The translations under genes and the position numbers were made by a program. The notes beneath the pieces are model-generated. The model did no database searches, had not been told where the DNA came from, and was given only the letters and a program-made list of their open reading frames with translations. From Panulirus ornatus (taxonomy: Eukaryota; Arthropoda; Malacostraca; Decapoda; Palinuridae), in NCBI RefSeq assembly GCF_036320965.1, contig NC_092225.1, positions 52,950,868-53,014,867 of the forward strand: a stretch of DNA of 64,000 nt. The letters are read 5' to 3'. This document shows positions 11,426 through 23,225 of this stretch, piece by piece (position 1 is the first letter of the stretch; every line of letters begins with the position of its first letter).

Positions 11426-11481
11426 TGGCTGGCTGGACGCTCAGGCGTGTGTGTGTGTTGTGTGTGTGTGTGTGTGTGTGT
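11061..11481. repeat. (GT)n minisatellite with GGCTGGCTGGACGCTCAG spacers
   Basis: Seven copies of TGGCTGGCTGGACGCTCAGG alternate with GT runs of varying length (about 16-50 bases). It begins about 30 bases inside the intron from the donor of SLC45-like exon 4. Confidence 0.95.
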
Positions 11482-11513
11482 TGCTACGAGGCCGCCAGGT
11501 GGGCCCACCTTAC

Positions 11514-11622
11514 CTGTGTCTATGAGGGTGACGTTCTCTGGGTTGTCGAGGGAGTTGACGAAGTCGGTGATGGTCGTGGCGTTCAGGAAGCCAGGCTCAG
11601 TCGCCGTCATCAGCTCGCTCAC
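11514..11622 (-). CDS. Slc45: SLC45-like exon 4: extracellular loop with N-glycosylation sequons
   Basis: This exon encodes residues 202-237 plus one base of 238. The acceptor is CTGACGCAG|GTGAGC and the donor ACACAG|GTAAGG. The peptide runs from VSELMTATEPG to NPENVTLIDTG and carries two N-glycosylation sequons, NAT at 215-217 and NVT at 231-233. A loop between TM3 and TM4 should be outside the cell in this family, which the sequons support. I recognise no homologous block in mammalian SLC45 for this exon, so its assignment rests on position, splice sites and phases (entry 0, exit 1) rather than on conserved residues. The adjacent intron begins with a GT-rich minisatellite only about 30 bases from the donor. 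Confidence 0.8.
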
Positions 11623-11639
11623 CTGCGTCAGGAGACACA

Positions 11640-12182
11640 CACACATCAGGGTTAGCCGGGGGTGATTACTCCTACCTCCTCCTCCTACCTCCTCCTGGTC
11701 TTCATAATGACAATGTTCACCTCAGGGTTTTATGACCCGAGAGTCGCAAAGACATGGGTAGCTGTCAGACGCGACCTCGTTACCTACTGAACAATTTTAA
11801 GTCATGAGGATTGAACAATTTAATGAGGTCGTGAACACACACACACACACCCAAACACACACACACACACACACACACAAATATAGAAGAGTGAGGGGCG
11901 ACTGAATCAAAACTTTCAGGTTTTGAAATCGGAGTGAAAGGGAACAGTTCTTCGAAAGATACAGCGAATATGATATGAAATTAAGAAAGAAACGTCAAAA
12001 AAGATGTTAAAAGAATTACTTTCAACGTATGAGAGTGGTGAAGGAATGTGACAGAGAGCACGAGGAAATAGTAATGCGAAATAGTACACAAAAAGATGTG
12101 AAAATCTGTGTGATTGTGAGGAAGGTTCAAGCGCTGGGACCCCACGAGAGTAAATCTCCCTCCCAGTATAATACAGACACAC

Positions 12183-12217
<35 letters not shown>

Positions 12218-12790
12218 GCAGGTGGAGTGGGTGGCATGCCGGGAGCGTTACGTGGACGTGTGAGACATGGTAGTGTGTGGTGGAAAAAGGATGTAGAATA
12301 GATAAACTCGAGATACATAGATGAGAGGTTACATGTGTGACTGACTGAAAGGAGTACAAAAAAAAGGAAGCCAAGGAAACTGAAAAAAAAAGGAGGGTAA
12401 ATGAAAAAAAATTGGGAGAAAGATCATGGATGACTTTAGAGAAAACAAGAAAATGTTTTTGAAGGATGTGAAGAGTGAAAAGAAAACGATTGTGTTGACA
12501 ATATGTGAATCAGGTCAGGAGGAGAGGAGAAGCCACAGACAGAAGCTACGCCAAAGGAAGACAGTATGAGTCGTACTGAAAGGCCAGCTGAACGTGTTAG
12601 GGAGACGTACACTGTGCTTGGGATATGAGGTTGGCAACACACACACCCAGAGAGCGAGCGAGAGCGAGTCGTGGCGGTATAGGTCAAATGGCAGGTGACT
12701 CTGTGAAAGCCTAGCACTGGAGGAAGTGTGGTCAAGCATCAGGAGGAGATGAAGCTACAGACAGAGGAGTGACTACAGTACTAACTGGTT
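11640..12790. other. Unrecognised intronic sequence with small (CA)n tracts
   Basis: Contains (CA)n at about 11840-11880 and 12184-12212. The purine-rich stretch 11930-12740 may be the 5' part of the old LINE that follows, but I could not identify protein blocks in it. Confidence 0.4.
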
Positions 12791-12791
12791 A

Positions 12792-12957
12792 GGTTAGGTA
12801 CTACGAGGTGTGTACTGCTCAAGGTGAGGTACCTGAGGACTGGTTGGGTTAGGTACTACGAGGTGTGTACTGCTCAAGGTGAGGTACCTGAGGACTGGTT
12901 GGGTTAGGTACTACGAGGTGTGTACTGCTCAAGGTGAGGTACCTGAGGACTGGTTAG
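12792..12957 (+). repeat. 55 bp tandem repeat, three copies, containing LINE sequence
   Basis: Three copies start at 12792, 12847 and 12902. Each contains GAGGTACCTGAGGACTGG, which is the EVPEDW codons at the start of the old LINE at 12936, so the minisatellite amplified LINE sequence. Confidence 0.88.
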
Positions 12958-13231
12958 GTGCATGTACTGCCTCCTTGTATAAAAGCAAGGGAGAGATGAA
13001 AATAAATATCATATATAGACGAAAACCTATTGAGAGGGTCGTGCTGTGCCTGGAGCCATGTGGTCTCAGGAGAGGTAAAGTGTGTGTGTGTGGGCTGGGC
13101 TGGGTGCTTGCTTGGAAAGAATGTGTGTGAGAAATACTGGCAGGGGGAAGTGAATAGCATATGGCATTCATGCATCTAGAGGAGGCGAGAGGACTGACTA
13201 CCTTATGGAAAGTGCTGGGTATGTATATAAA

Positions 13232-13316
<85 letters not shown>

Positions 13317-13740
13317 GGTGACTGGAAAGTTACTAAAGCCAGCAAAGAGTCTTTACTGGTAAAGTAAGACATGTGCGAATATGCGAGTAGGAAGAGAGGA
13401 GAGTGAGTGGTTCCTAGGGAAGAAGATAATGCGTCAAATATGTGTGATGTCGCCATGCTTGTTTAATCTTTTCATATACGAGGCGGTAAATGAGAGGATC
13501 TTGGAATGAGGGGCGGGTCAGCACTAGTATGGTGGAGATGGAAGGCACTGGAGCTGCTGTTTGCAGATGACGCGGCTCTGGTGGCAAACCCCAAAGAAAA
13601 ACTCAGGAAGCTGGTGGCAAGGTTTGGAAGAGCATGAACAAAAGAGAAAAGAACACAAAAAGGCTGTGGTATGAGGGTGAGCCAGGAGTGTTTGAGAGTG
13701 GGTTTCAGTGGAGAGTGGCTGAATGAAATCATGTGTTTTA
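12936..13740 (+). mobile_element. Old degenerate copy of the main LINE reverse transcriptase
   Basis: Broken frames still show [38 protein letters not shown] (compare DLEKAYDRVDRDALWKVLRIY), CVMSPCLFNLFIYEAVNERI and LLFADDAALVANPKEKLRKL (FADD at 13560-13571). Frameshifts, stops and a (TA)n insertion at 13243-13314 separate these pieces. It is a much older member of, or relative to, the family at 48.5 kb. Confidence 0.8.
13243..13314. repeat. (TA)n microsatellite inside the old LINE
   Basis: About 36 TA units interrupt the degenerate reverse transcriptase. Confidence 0.95.
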
Positions 13741-15000
13741 GGCACCCAGAACTGGACGTTGTCGAGTGGAACACTGAACAGTGAAGCGAGTCATATGGTG
13801 GAAAAGACAGTTCTGGTTCAACACGTCCGACATGCTTTCCACAGTTATGACACTTGACCACTGAACACAGCAATCATTCCCAAAGGTGTTAACACGGAAC
13901 ACATTTTGGCGAGATGTGAATACCTCTCGTGACGATCCTTTAGAATAAGACATCTCCGAGAATCTAACGTAATTCCTAAAGGAACTGAAAAAGATGTCTT
14001 TCGAGGACACTGAAATGATTACTGAGGCAACATGAGTGTGATCAAGAGTCTCGGGGTTACTGAGGTGATTCCAGGAAATAAAGTGTAAAAATGTTTTTTG
14101 AGGGAATAAATCTAGTCTTGAAAGACGGGAGACGTGTTTTTGTGATACTGTAGTGGATATAATAAATGCCCTTCCTTATCGTACATTATCAACATCTTTA
14201 CTGTCTTTTCCTACAAGTAGAAATATCTGCAATCATCGAACTATGGTCATAATTATGATAGAAAATAGAAAAGGAAATAATGAACATTGATTTGACAAAA
14301 ATAAGACCAAATTCAGCGTACTAACATTATGTGAGGGAAGCTGCTGCTCCAGTCTTTATCTTGTTCCAGTAATGTTCCAGGCCTGTAAATGAAACTCCGA
14401 CAATGGCATTCTTCTAAAGCTTCTTAAGGGTCCTCTAATGTGAATGGCTTTATTTACTGGATATTCAAAAACTCACCTGCTTTATCAACATTAGTTAGTG
14501 TTTTATTATCGTTCCCTGAGCCATATTTCTAATAAGATGTTAGTAGAGGAACGAGGTTTGATTGATGGACTGAATGCTGTGTCGTGGAAAAAATGGAGAT
14601 CTGTTTGGAAAATTGCGACGACCCTAGCGTTATGATCCTACCATCTGTCGCCCATCATCATCACCCACGAGGATTGCTACTGCGAGTTCTTACCTCACAA
14701 TAACGTCAAAGTTAGGCTCGTATTTTTTTTTGTCTTCTCTATGGATTTCGTTAAAGTTACGACACATAATATCTCCATCCACTAACCCATCTGGACATAC
14801 CTACCTTCCATTCAGTTATGATCGTTCCTCACGACGTCTAACTACATCCCATCTCTTCTTTGAAGGGAAATGATACGTAAATATAACAAGAGGAACTAAG
14901 AAAAGGATTATGACAGACGTAGATGATTACAGAAGCCATACGTCCACGAATGACGAGACGATACTTCAAAGTGAGGTTTTTTTTCTCCACGAACCCTGAC
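13741..15000. other. Intron 3 sequence without recognised features
   Basis: AT-rich unique sequence between the old LINE and SLC45-like exon 3. Around 13960-14140 there are loose repeats of AAAAGATGT and TTCGAG. No exon detected. Confidence 0.45.
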
Positions 15001-15131
15001 CTGCTCAGAGGTGAGGACGTTGCTGCTGCTGCTGCTGCTGCTGGGGGTGGTGGCCAAGGGCGCCGCCTGCTGGTTCCAGTCGTCCCCAAGACCCAGACCG
15101 ATGGCCTTCCCGTTCGGCACCAGAATCAGTC
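15001..15131 (-). CDS. Slc45: SLC45-like exon 3: end of TM3 and start of extracellular loop
   Basis: This exon encodes residues 158-201. The acceptor is CCTCCCGCAG|GACTG and the donor GAGCAG|GTCAGG. The exon begins [17 protein letters not shown], completing TM3 with the LxPNGxxIG element typical of the family. It then enters a polar stretch with a run of seven Ser codons (188-194), all AGC, so the run is a translated (AGC)n microsatellite. Entry phase 1 and exit phase 0 agree with the neighbouring exons. A nearby (TA)n tract at 15203 lies only about 70 bases upstream of the acceptor in the intron. Confidence 0.9.
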
Positions 15132-15198
15132 CTGCGGGAGGGAGTTTAGTGAAGGTGTTTACCACAACAAGGACATTACCAGTATTCGACAAATACAC

Positions 15199-15311
<113 letters not shown>

Positions 15312-15324
15312 CATAGTTAGATAT

Positions 15325-15536
15325 ATCCCTAGGGATGGTGGAGAAAGAATGCTGCCCACGTATTCCCTGCGTGTCGTAGCAGGCGACTAAAAAGGGTGGA
15401 AGCAGAGGGCAGGAAATCCTCCCTTCCAGATTTTACTTTTCCAAAAGAAGGAACAGAGAAGGGGACCAAGTGAGGATTTTTCCCTCTAGGGCTCAGTCCT
15501 CTGTTCTTAATACTACCTCGCTAACACGGGAAATGG

Positions 15537-15539
<3 letters not shown>
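15325..15539 (+). mobile_element. SINE-like repeat, full copy
   Basis: The copy matches 2381-2618 throughout, with diverged positions (CTAGGGATGGTGG at the start; CTAACACGGG in the hairpin). It is preceded by (TA)n and (GATA)n and followed directly by (GA)n instead of (TA)n. Confidence 0.82.

Positions 15540-15618
<79 letters not shown>
15538..15618. repeat. (GA)n microsatellite
   Basis: About 40 GA units directly at the 3' end of the SINE-like repeat. Confidence 0.95.
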
Positions 15619-16030
15619 CCGAAGCAACATCGTCAATGTGAACGCAGTCCCCACACAGTCGTGGGATCTACGTACATATCCCAAAACACATAGACGTAGA
15701 AATCTGAGGCCAAATCCCTCCACAAAGTCGGGAAGGAAGGCTTTCGAACACTTTCCAGTGGTTTGAACGAGTTAAGTGGTTCTTGGTAATTAGTTAGCGA
15801 GGAGTTAGAGGTCAATTGTTTGGAATTACCTTAATGTTTTTGTGGCTCAAAGGGTTTGAAAGATCACATGACTGTACCTGACTATTAAAGGTATTTGCTC
15901 TCTAGGTGATTATAAAAGGGTGATATGTGGGGCTCTAATGAGCCATTAATTACGTCTGTCTTAAAGTTAAGTGTCCATGCTCAAGGCAGGAGAGGGTTAC
16001 GTCAGTCATCCTACTGATAATTAATCAGCT

Positions 16031-16576
16031 CCTTGAACACGACGGTACGACCCTTGAGCACGATGGTACGATCCTTGAGGACGACGGTACGACTCTTGAA
16101 CACGACGGTACGACCCTTAAAGACGACGGTACGATCCCTGAGCACGACGGTACGATCCCTGAGCACGACGGTACGATCCTTGAGCACGATACGATCCTTG
16201 AACACGACGGTACGATCCTTGAACATGACGGTACGATCCTTGAGCACAACGGTACGATTCTTGAACACGACGGTACGACCCTTGAACACGACGGTACGAT
16301 CCTTGAACACGACGGTATGATCCCTGAGCACGACGGTATGATCCTTGAACACGACGGTACGACCCTTGAGCACAACGGTACGATCCCTGAGCACGACGGT
16401 ACGATCCTTGAGCACGACGGTACGATCTTTGAACACGACGGTATGGTCCTTGACCACGACTGTACGATCCTTGACCACGACGGTACAATCCTTGAGCACA
16501 ACGGTACGATCTTTGACAGTGATGGTACTTCCCTTGATCACGACAATATGTTCCTTGAACACGACGGTACGACCCT
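16031..16576. repeat. 21 bp satellite, first orientation, about 26 copies
   Basis: The unit is CTTGAGCACGACGGTACGAT plus one base, with variants in AACACG/AGCACG and TACGATC/TACGACC. All frames stay open because the unit is 21 bases and lacks stops. It is the left half of a foldback with 16640-17146. Confidence 0.96.
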
Positions 16577-16639
16577 AGGCTATCATGCCCTGGTCTTTGA
16601 CGTGACCCTTAACGAATGTGGAGGTCATAAACACACCAT

Positions 16640-17146
16640 CATACTCAAGGGTCGAACTATCGTGTCAAGGATCGTACCGTCGTGGTCAAGTATCGTACCG
16701 TCGTGGTCAAGGATCGTACCGTCGTGGTCAAGGATCGTACCATCGCGCTCAAGGATCGTACCGTCGTGCTCAAGGATCGTACCGTCGTGGTCAAAGATCG
16801 TACCATCGTGCTCAAGGATCGTACCGTCGTGGTCAAGGATCGTACCGTCGTGGTCAAAGATCGTACCGTCGTGCTCAAGGATCGTACCGTCGTGGTCAAG
16901 TATCGTACCGTCGTGGTCAAGGATCGTACCGTCGTGGTCAAGTATCGTACCGTCGTGGTCAAGGATCGTACCGTCGTGGTCAAGGATCGTACCATCGCGC
17001 TCAAGGATCGTACCGTCGTGGTCAAGGATCGTACCGTCGTGGTCAAAGATCGTACCATCGTGCTCAAGGATCGTACCGTCCTGGTCAAGGATCGTACCGT
17101 CGTGGTCAAGGATTCCTCCGCTATTGCTCAAGGATCGTACCGTCAG
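16640..17146. repeat. 21 bp satellite, opposite orientation, about 23 copies
   Basis: The unit is AAGGATCGTACCGTCGTGGT plus one base, the reverse complement of the array at 16031-16576. The two are separated by about 63 bases, so a transcript could fold into a long imperfect hairpin of about 500 bp. Confidence 0.96.
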
Positions 17147-17699
17147 TCAATCAGATTAATTAAGTCTATTAGCTTAATCAACGAGAGATAGTGAGAGATG
17201 ATGGTAGAAACGGGCGTGAGAAACATCATGGTTCGTCCAGGTGAGAAAAACGACACGTCCAGACGAGCTGTGACGTGAAGGGGTTTCGTCCAGGTGAGGA
17301 AGACGACACGTGAGGACGAGGATTCATCCCCCCAGTCACTGGAAGACGAGTGACGCGTGACGGACCAAGTCCGTACGTCCATGAAAACTTGAGGCGTCCA
17401 GCCAGGGATGATGTGATGTGACGGTGATGGTGGACTGTGTGTGTGGGAGATGTGGTGGAGAAGGAGGAGGAGTGTGTCGTTCCCTATTTGCACTGTAAAT
17501 GGGGGGGGGGGCGTCTTACACTCGTGTGCCAACCAACCAAAACTCTTGAAATGTCTCTCCTACCAAACAACCTCGTATGTATGCTGTCTACACTTGATCA
17601 CGTCCTCATTCATTACTTCTACATCCTCAAACTACTTCACGTCTTTTCTTAAGTTTCTTGCCTAACATCGCGTCACTGTCCGGTGCTTGCTTCATCACT
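17147..17699. other. Unrecognised intronic sequence
   Basis: Includes repeated GAAGACGACACGTCCAG-like segments at about 17240-17350 and a run of ten G at 17503-17512. No coding exon recognised. Confidence 0.4.
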
Positions 17700-18345
17700 G
17701 TTCAGTCTCTACGTGATAATCATTTCAAGAAATCTAATCATCGGGATCAAGTCACTCCTCATTCTTCTCTCTTCCAAGGTGGGCAAATCTAAAGCCTCTA
17801 AGCCATTCCCTGTGACTCAGCTTTCTTATTCCTGGCACCATCTTTGTTGACATCCTCTGGATCTTCCCTATTAAATGCACAGCTTGCCAAATATTTCTTC
17901 ACCCGTGGACTTGAAGATATTCTAATATTTGCCAGCACACACAGTCGTTTTCCTCAAGTATTCTCCTAATGTGGGACTCTGGCGACAGGTCTGGGACGAT
18001 GTCCACTCCCAAGTCGTTCTCTTACTCACCCAGTTTCCTTTGGCTTATGTCTCGCTGGATGATATACAGAACCTGGCCTTCTCTCGCTGTGTCCCATCCT
18101 CATTACCCTACATCTACCCGGGATGAACCTCATGTTTCAGACCAACTTTGGTGTCTGTCTAGGTCCCCTTGTAAGGATGGTGCAATCCTCCCTAATTTTC
18201 ACTTCCCTGTGACCTTCGCATCACCAGCAAACATGCTCAGGTAGGAGTCCATACCCTCTGGCAGGTCACTGACACGGATCACGAAGAGTTACGGTCCCAG
18301 GACTGGACCCTGCCGTACGCCAGTGGTGACCCCCAACCCAGGTAC
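17700..18345 (-). mobile_element. CR1-like LINE remnant (RT palm to C-terminus)
   Basis: Reading the minus strand from 18345, broken frames give GVTTGVRQGPVLGP, YLSMFAGDAK (normally FADD, here FAGD), LQGDLDRHQSWSE, then KLSHREWLRGFRFAHLGRE and a degenerate RRMRSDLI element. These are typical CR1/Rex-type blocks in the right order, with stops between them. The catalytic change and stops show it is dead. Confidence 0.75.
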
Positions 18346-18394
18346 AGATGACTCCTTTTCCATTCCACTGCGACGATCTTCTATCAGGTGAAGG

Positions 18395-18397
<3 letters not shown>

Positions 18398-18468
<71 letters not shown>
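18398..18468. repeat. (CT)n microsatellite
   Basis: About 35 CT units inside or beside the CR1-like remnant. Confidence 0.95.
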
Positions 18469-18473
<5 letters not shown>

Positions 18474-18519
18474 ACCATTCCTGCCTGGTGCATCCAACTT
18501 CGTAATCAGTCCCCCATGC

Positions 18520-18690
18520 GGTGTGTGTGTGTGTGTGTGGCACATAGAGTTGTGATGGTGTTGTGGTAGCCATGGCACGCATGGGAAATATGGCTGTGGT
18601 GGTGGTGTGGCAGACGTGGTAGTGGTTGAAGTGGTGCAGCAGATATCGTTGAGGTGGTGGTGATGGTGGTGTAGCAGATGTGGTGGTGGA

Positions 18691-18736
<46 letters not shown>

Positions 18737-19060
18737 CGGTCAGCCTGCTGCTACCGCACAATCGCTTCACGCACCAACTGCTCTGGGGCTGCAGCGTCTT
18801 TCCTGCTGCTGGTATCCTCTTCCTGTCCTTCACCCACTGGCTCTCCCACACTCCAGCCTCCACCTACATGGCTTCACAACGTCAGCATGAAGTGTTCCCC
18901 CGAGACTAAACATCTGAGGACCGTGGCCTCAACCTTCAACATCAACAGGAGAACAATGTAAACATTCTGACAAGGAATGGATATACAATGTCTTCCTTCT
19001 TCTTCTTCTTCCTTCTTCTTTTTTCTTCTTCTTTCTTCTTTCCTCTTCTTCTTCTTTTAT
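18520..19060. repeat. GTG-rich, (GT)n and (TTC)n simple sequence
   Basis: GGTGGTGGTGTGGCAG-like triplet repeats at 18590-18690, (GT)n at 18693-18735 and TTC-rich sequence at 18989-19057, with unique sequence between. Confidence 0.8.
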
Positions 19061-19208
19061 CATACATACCCACTCACAGCTTAGTCCACTTCATCCTCTC
19101 TTCTATAATCAGACATCATCACTTACTACACCTTATATATCAATTCATGTAGAACACTGATAACAGACTTATGGATTGATATCTTATATATACTACATAG
19201 ATCACTTA

Positions 19209-19212
<4 letters not shown>

Positions 19213-19281
<69 letters not shown>
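19213..19281. repeat. (TA)n microsatellite
   Basis: About 34 TA units with no retroelement recognised on either side. Confidence 0.95.
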
Positions 19282-19287
<6 letters not shown>

Positions 19288-19444
19288 TTTGTGTTGTGGT
19301 GTGTGGTTTTGTTGACCATGAACTAAACAGTGTCACAGTGTACGGTGCATCTTTTACCTCTGTGAACACAACGGGCCGACCTTTGGGTACAGACTGGCCT
19401 AGCTTAAGGTCTGACCTTAAGGATTAAAGGTCAAGCTTGTAACA

Positions 19445-19520
19445 TAACCAGGAGTTGTACCGTCCTTGTGTTTAATGATCGTAACGTCGTACTCATGGGT
19501 CGTACCGTCGTGCTCAAGGG
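19445..19520. repeat. 21 bp satellite family, small diverged cluster
   Basis: GGGTCGTACCGTCGTGCTCA and two or three more diverged units match the arrays at 16.0-17.1 kb. Confidence 0.75.
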
Positions 19521-21098
19521 GTTGTGAAATAAAGACGCTGTCTCCGCTGACGTACACAGGTTCCTGCTGACGACCAGTGAGCGATCGAGCGCCTCCAGCC
19601 TAACTAAAACGGAGACAGACGTCCGCCCTTGTGAACCTCCCCTCACAGCCTGCACCATCAGGGGAGGACGTGTTCCCTCGACTGACGATCGTGCATGTAA
19701 TGAACCGATAATCAGGCGGGCTTGATTTGTGACCACGGCTTCGACATCCTGTACAGGGTTTCATGAGTGTACATGGGTTCTAATTAGGAACCTAAGGCCC
19801 TAACCATGGGACAAGCGTGTCTTTGGCTGAAAAGGTGTCCATCTCGTTGCTGACGGCCGTGATAAATGATACACAGCTCTTCCTTTGTGATCTATGACGT
19901 TTAGGCTCATCTTAGAACCCTGGGGAGAGGCCCAGTTTTTTTTTTCAAATGACTGCTGAAGGCTTGATCTGTGGCTCAGTGATTCCAAGAGGTCTTTGTT
20001 CTTTGCCCAAAGGTATCTAAATGGTCTGTGGGGAGGACGCCTGGAGAAATGGTCCAGATTACTCTACCGTCTCAGTCCCTGGTGAGTGATGAAAGTCATT
20101 ACCTGGATAGTACGACCCCTGGTCACTCTGCTCACAAGTATTTAAATGACTAGTGTCTGCAGGTAAGTACCAGGACCTTACCGGCTGGTGGTGAAGACGC
20201 CTAAATGGTTGATGAAGAAATACCCAAAATGGGGACCTCCAATACGATGGCTCGTCTGAACTCATATCATCATCAACCGAGATAAATCTAAACTTTTTTT
20301 TTCCGAGATATATTTCCAGACTCCATTCTTGGCTTTCCTTCTTTAACTACCTCGACCTGTAGGTGTGTGTGTGGCTGCGGTGGTGGCCCTGGGGCGTGGC
20401 GCGAGGCACCAAGCTGGTGACTGGAGCACCAGTGAGTGGATCCAGTCATTAACTGGTTCTGGTGAGAACCCTCATTCCCCCTCTCTCTCCCTAACATCCT
20501 CCACAGTTCCTTTCCTCCTTCCTTTACATTTACTTTCTTCCTTCTGTCCTGTCTTTTCCTTCTTTCTTCTCCCTCTTATTCTCTCCTTCCCTCCCTCACT
20601 CCCTTCATCCACAGTGGCGGTGGGAGACCTCCCAACACCCTTCAAGCGATGGCTGTTCGTCTCATCATCACACACATATTCATGTGTTGATGGTGACACT
20701 TTCATCCACGTTCCTTCTCACCTTCCTTGTCTTGGTTACTCTATCTTGTCTTTCTTATATTTACTAATTTCCACACTAGTTTCTCCTCCTTACATAATCC
20801 TTCCCATACAATCCTAGCGTGTGTGTGCATATGACACACACAGACGCTGAATCCACACTCCTTAATCAGTAAAAAAAGAAATAAATAAAAATACTCAAGG
20901 AGCGACAAACTCATCCTCCACGTCCACGACACAGACCGACCATTATATGAGCGAGTGTAAGCAGCAACAATGTCCCAATGTTAACCTTGAACTGGAGGAT
21001 TTCCAGGATGTGAGAGGTGTCTCCTGCCCTGATGGTCAGCGTTGAAGCACAGAACACCTGACCAGTGACACACCGCCCTAGTGTCTGCTGGTCAGCCC

Positions 21099-21137
<39 letters not shown>

Positions 21138-21300
21138 TGTGTTGTGGGGCACACCTGAAGGTGTTCCTGGTGGGGTAACACTACGGTGGGCAAGGTTCGT
21201 CTAGCCTGAGGTCCTCGCGACACAGATCAGGTACCCCATCTTATTCCCCGTTCCATAATTCCCTTCTCTTTACTGCTCGTAATTATTCATGGGTCTTACT
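19521..21300. other. Mostly unique intronic sequence
   Basis: No exon recognised. It holds a degenerate repeated AAATGGTC/TGGTGAAGACGCCT element (19990-20220), a (GT)n tract at 21098-21142 and pyrimidine-rich sequence at 20470-20600. Confidence 0.4.
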
Positions 21301-21302
21301 CA

Positions 21303-21304
<2 letters not shown>

Positions 21305-21377
<73 letters not shown>
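21305..21377. repeat. (CT)n microsatellite
   Basis: About 36 CT units. Confidence 0.95.
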
Positions 21378-21383
<6 letters not shown>

Positions 21384-21499
21384 CATCATTATCTATATTT
21401 TTCTCATTTATTTCCGTCTTGCTCCTTCGGATTTTGTGTATATATCTTTTTTTTCTAACTTCGTCCCAGCAATCTGTGTTCCATCCTTTTTATTGTATC

Positions 21500-22075
21500 T
21501 TTTACATCTAATCATTTGTCTCTTTTACACCGTAGTCTTTGTTTCGTTTTACACCCACAGGTCTGTTTCTAATACACCCCTATCGATTGATTCTTTTACA
21601 CCCTACCCCCTGTTTCTTTTACACCCAACCTCCTGTTATTTTACATCCTAAATTCATTTTCTTTGCTAAACCTTACTTTTTGTTTCTTTTACACATTATC
21701 CTCTGTTTCTTTTACATCTTACCCTCAGCTTCTCTTACTCCCTTTTTCTTATGCACGTAACCCTATCTTTCATTTACAACTAACGATTCGATTCTTTTTG
21801 ACATCCAACACCCTGTTTCTTTTACACCCAATACCGTCTCTCTTACGTCCTAAACTCTCCTTCTTTTACACTCTACTTCCCCCCCCCCCCTCCCGTTTCT
21901 TTTATACCCCTCCCTCTGTTTCTTTTACAGTATAACCTACTTATTGCATAGTTTATGTTTCACACTTTTACAGTTTCTTTTACATTCAAGACTTTCATAT
22001 CAACTGTCTATTTCTTTTACATGCAAGAGAATTCATTTACACATTTACCCTTCTGTTTCATTTACACTTTCCTGT
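21500..22075 (+). repeat. Degenerate TTCTTTTACACCCTA repeat
   Basis: TTTCTTTTACAC recurs about every 20-40 bases with variable spacers such as CCTAACCTCCTG. It is strongly pyrimidine-biased and too diverged for a fixed period. CT/CCT-rich sequence continues to 22250. Confidence 0.75.
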
Positions 22076-22403
22076 TTCTATCTCCAACTCTTCCATTGTC
22101 GTCTTCTCCACAACCTTATCCATTGCACCTTCCCCCTAACCCCCTTCTTCTCCTCCTCCCTTCCTCTTCTCCTCCTCCTCCCTTCCTCTTCTCCTCCTCC
22201 TCCTCCTCCTCTTCCTTCCCCCTTCCCCTCCTCCGCCTCCCCCACACATCATTACCAGTGCCGGAAGGTGTCCGAGAGAAGCCCAGTAATGAGGCCACCT
22301 CGGCGGGCCTATATCCGGTATGCAAATGAGCTCCCAATGCACGCGCGTCTAACCCCGAGACGCGTAGCGGCAGAAAACTTGACCCCAGTCTGGAGGTAAG
22401 GCA

Positions 22404-22407
<4 letters not shown>

Positions 22408-22477
<70 letters not shown>
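22408..22477. repeat. (GA)n microsatellite
   Basis: About 35 GA units. Confidence 0.95.
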
Positions 22478-22479
<2 letters not shown>

Positions 22480-22564
22480 CTTGTGTGCTGAGGTCGACCG
22501 TGGTCAGCTGGCTGGTGGGAGGGGCGGGGACACAAGACGTCTTCTACCATGACAATGAAAAGTG

Positions 22565-22935
22565 TCGTATAAATAAATGGCTCTGATGTAGGATGTTCAC
22601 TGTCAGTTTTGTATAAATAAATGGCTCTGGTGTAGGATGTTCACTGTCAGTTTTGTATAAATAAATGGCTCTGATGTAGGATGTTCACTGTCAGTTTTGT
22701 ATAAATAAATGGCTCTGGTGTAGGATGTTCACTGTCAGTTTTGTATAAATAAATGGCTCTGGTGTAGGATGTTCACTGTCAGTTTTGTATAAATAAATGG
22801 CTCTGATGTAGGATGTTCACTGTCAGTTTTGTATAAATAAATGGCTCTGGTGTAGGATGTTTATTGTCAGTTTTGTATAACCAAATGGCTCTTGCAAGCT
22901 ACTGCTAGTTTTGTATAAAAAAATGGCTCTGATGT
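22565..22935 (+). repeat. 44 bp minisatellite, about eight copies
   Basis: Units contain GTATAAATAAATGGCTCTGA and TGTAGGATGTTCACTGTCAG. The last units are diverged and shortened. Confidence 0.94.
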
Positions 22936-22954
22936 AGAATGTTTTACTGTCAGC

Positions 22955-23085
22955 TGTGTCGTGACTCATGGAACATACCCACTAGTATACTCATCATACT
23001 ATGGCGGTGGGACTCATGGAACATACCCACTAGTATACTCATCATACTATGGCGGTGGGACTCATGGAACATACCCTCTCGTATA
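22955..23085 (+). repeat. About 46 bp tandem repeat, three copies
   Basis: Units contain GACTCATGGAACATACCCAC and TATACTCATCATACTATGGC. Confidence 0.9.
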
Positions 23086-23149
23086 CTGTACTCATCACGC
23101 AAAGGGCCACATACGTCAGCAGTGAACAAGGCAGGAATCAGAGGTGTAC

Positions 23150-23152
<3 letters not shown>

Positions 23153-23223
<71 letters not shown>
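23153..23223. repeat. (TA)n beside tRNA-like foldback
   Basis: About 35 TA units ending directly at the foldback. Confidence 0.95.

Positions 23224-23225
<2 letters not shown>

Noticed and set aside
13472..13873. Minus-strand open frame of about 133 codons
   Set aside because: It is the antisense of the degenerate reverse transcriptase on the plus strand.
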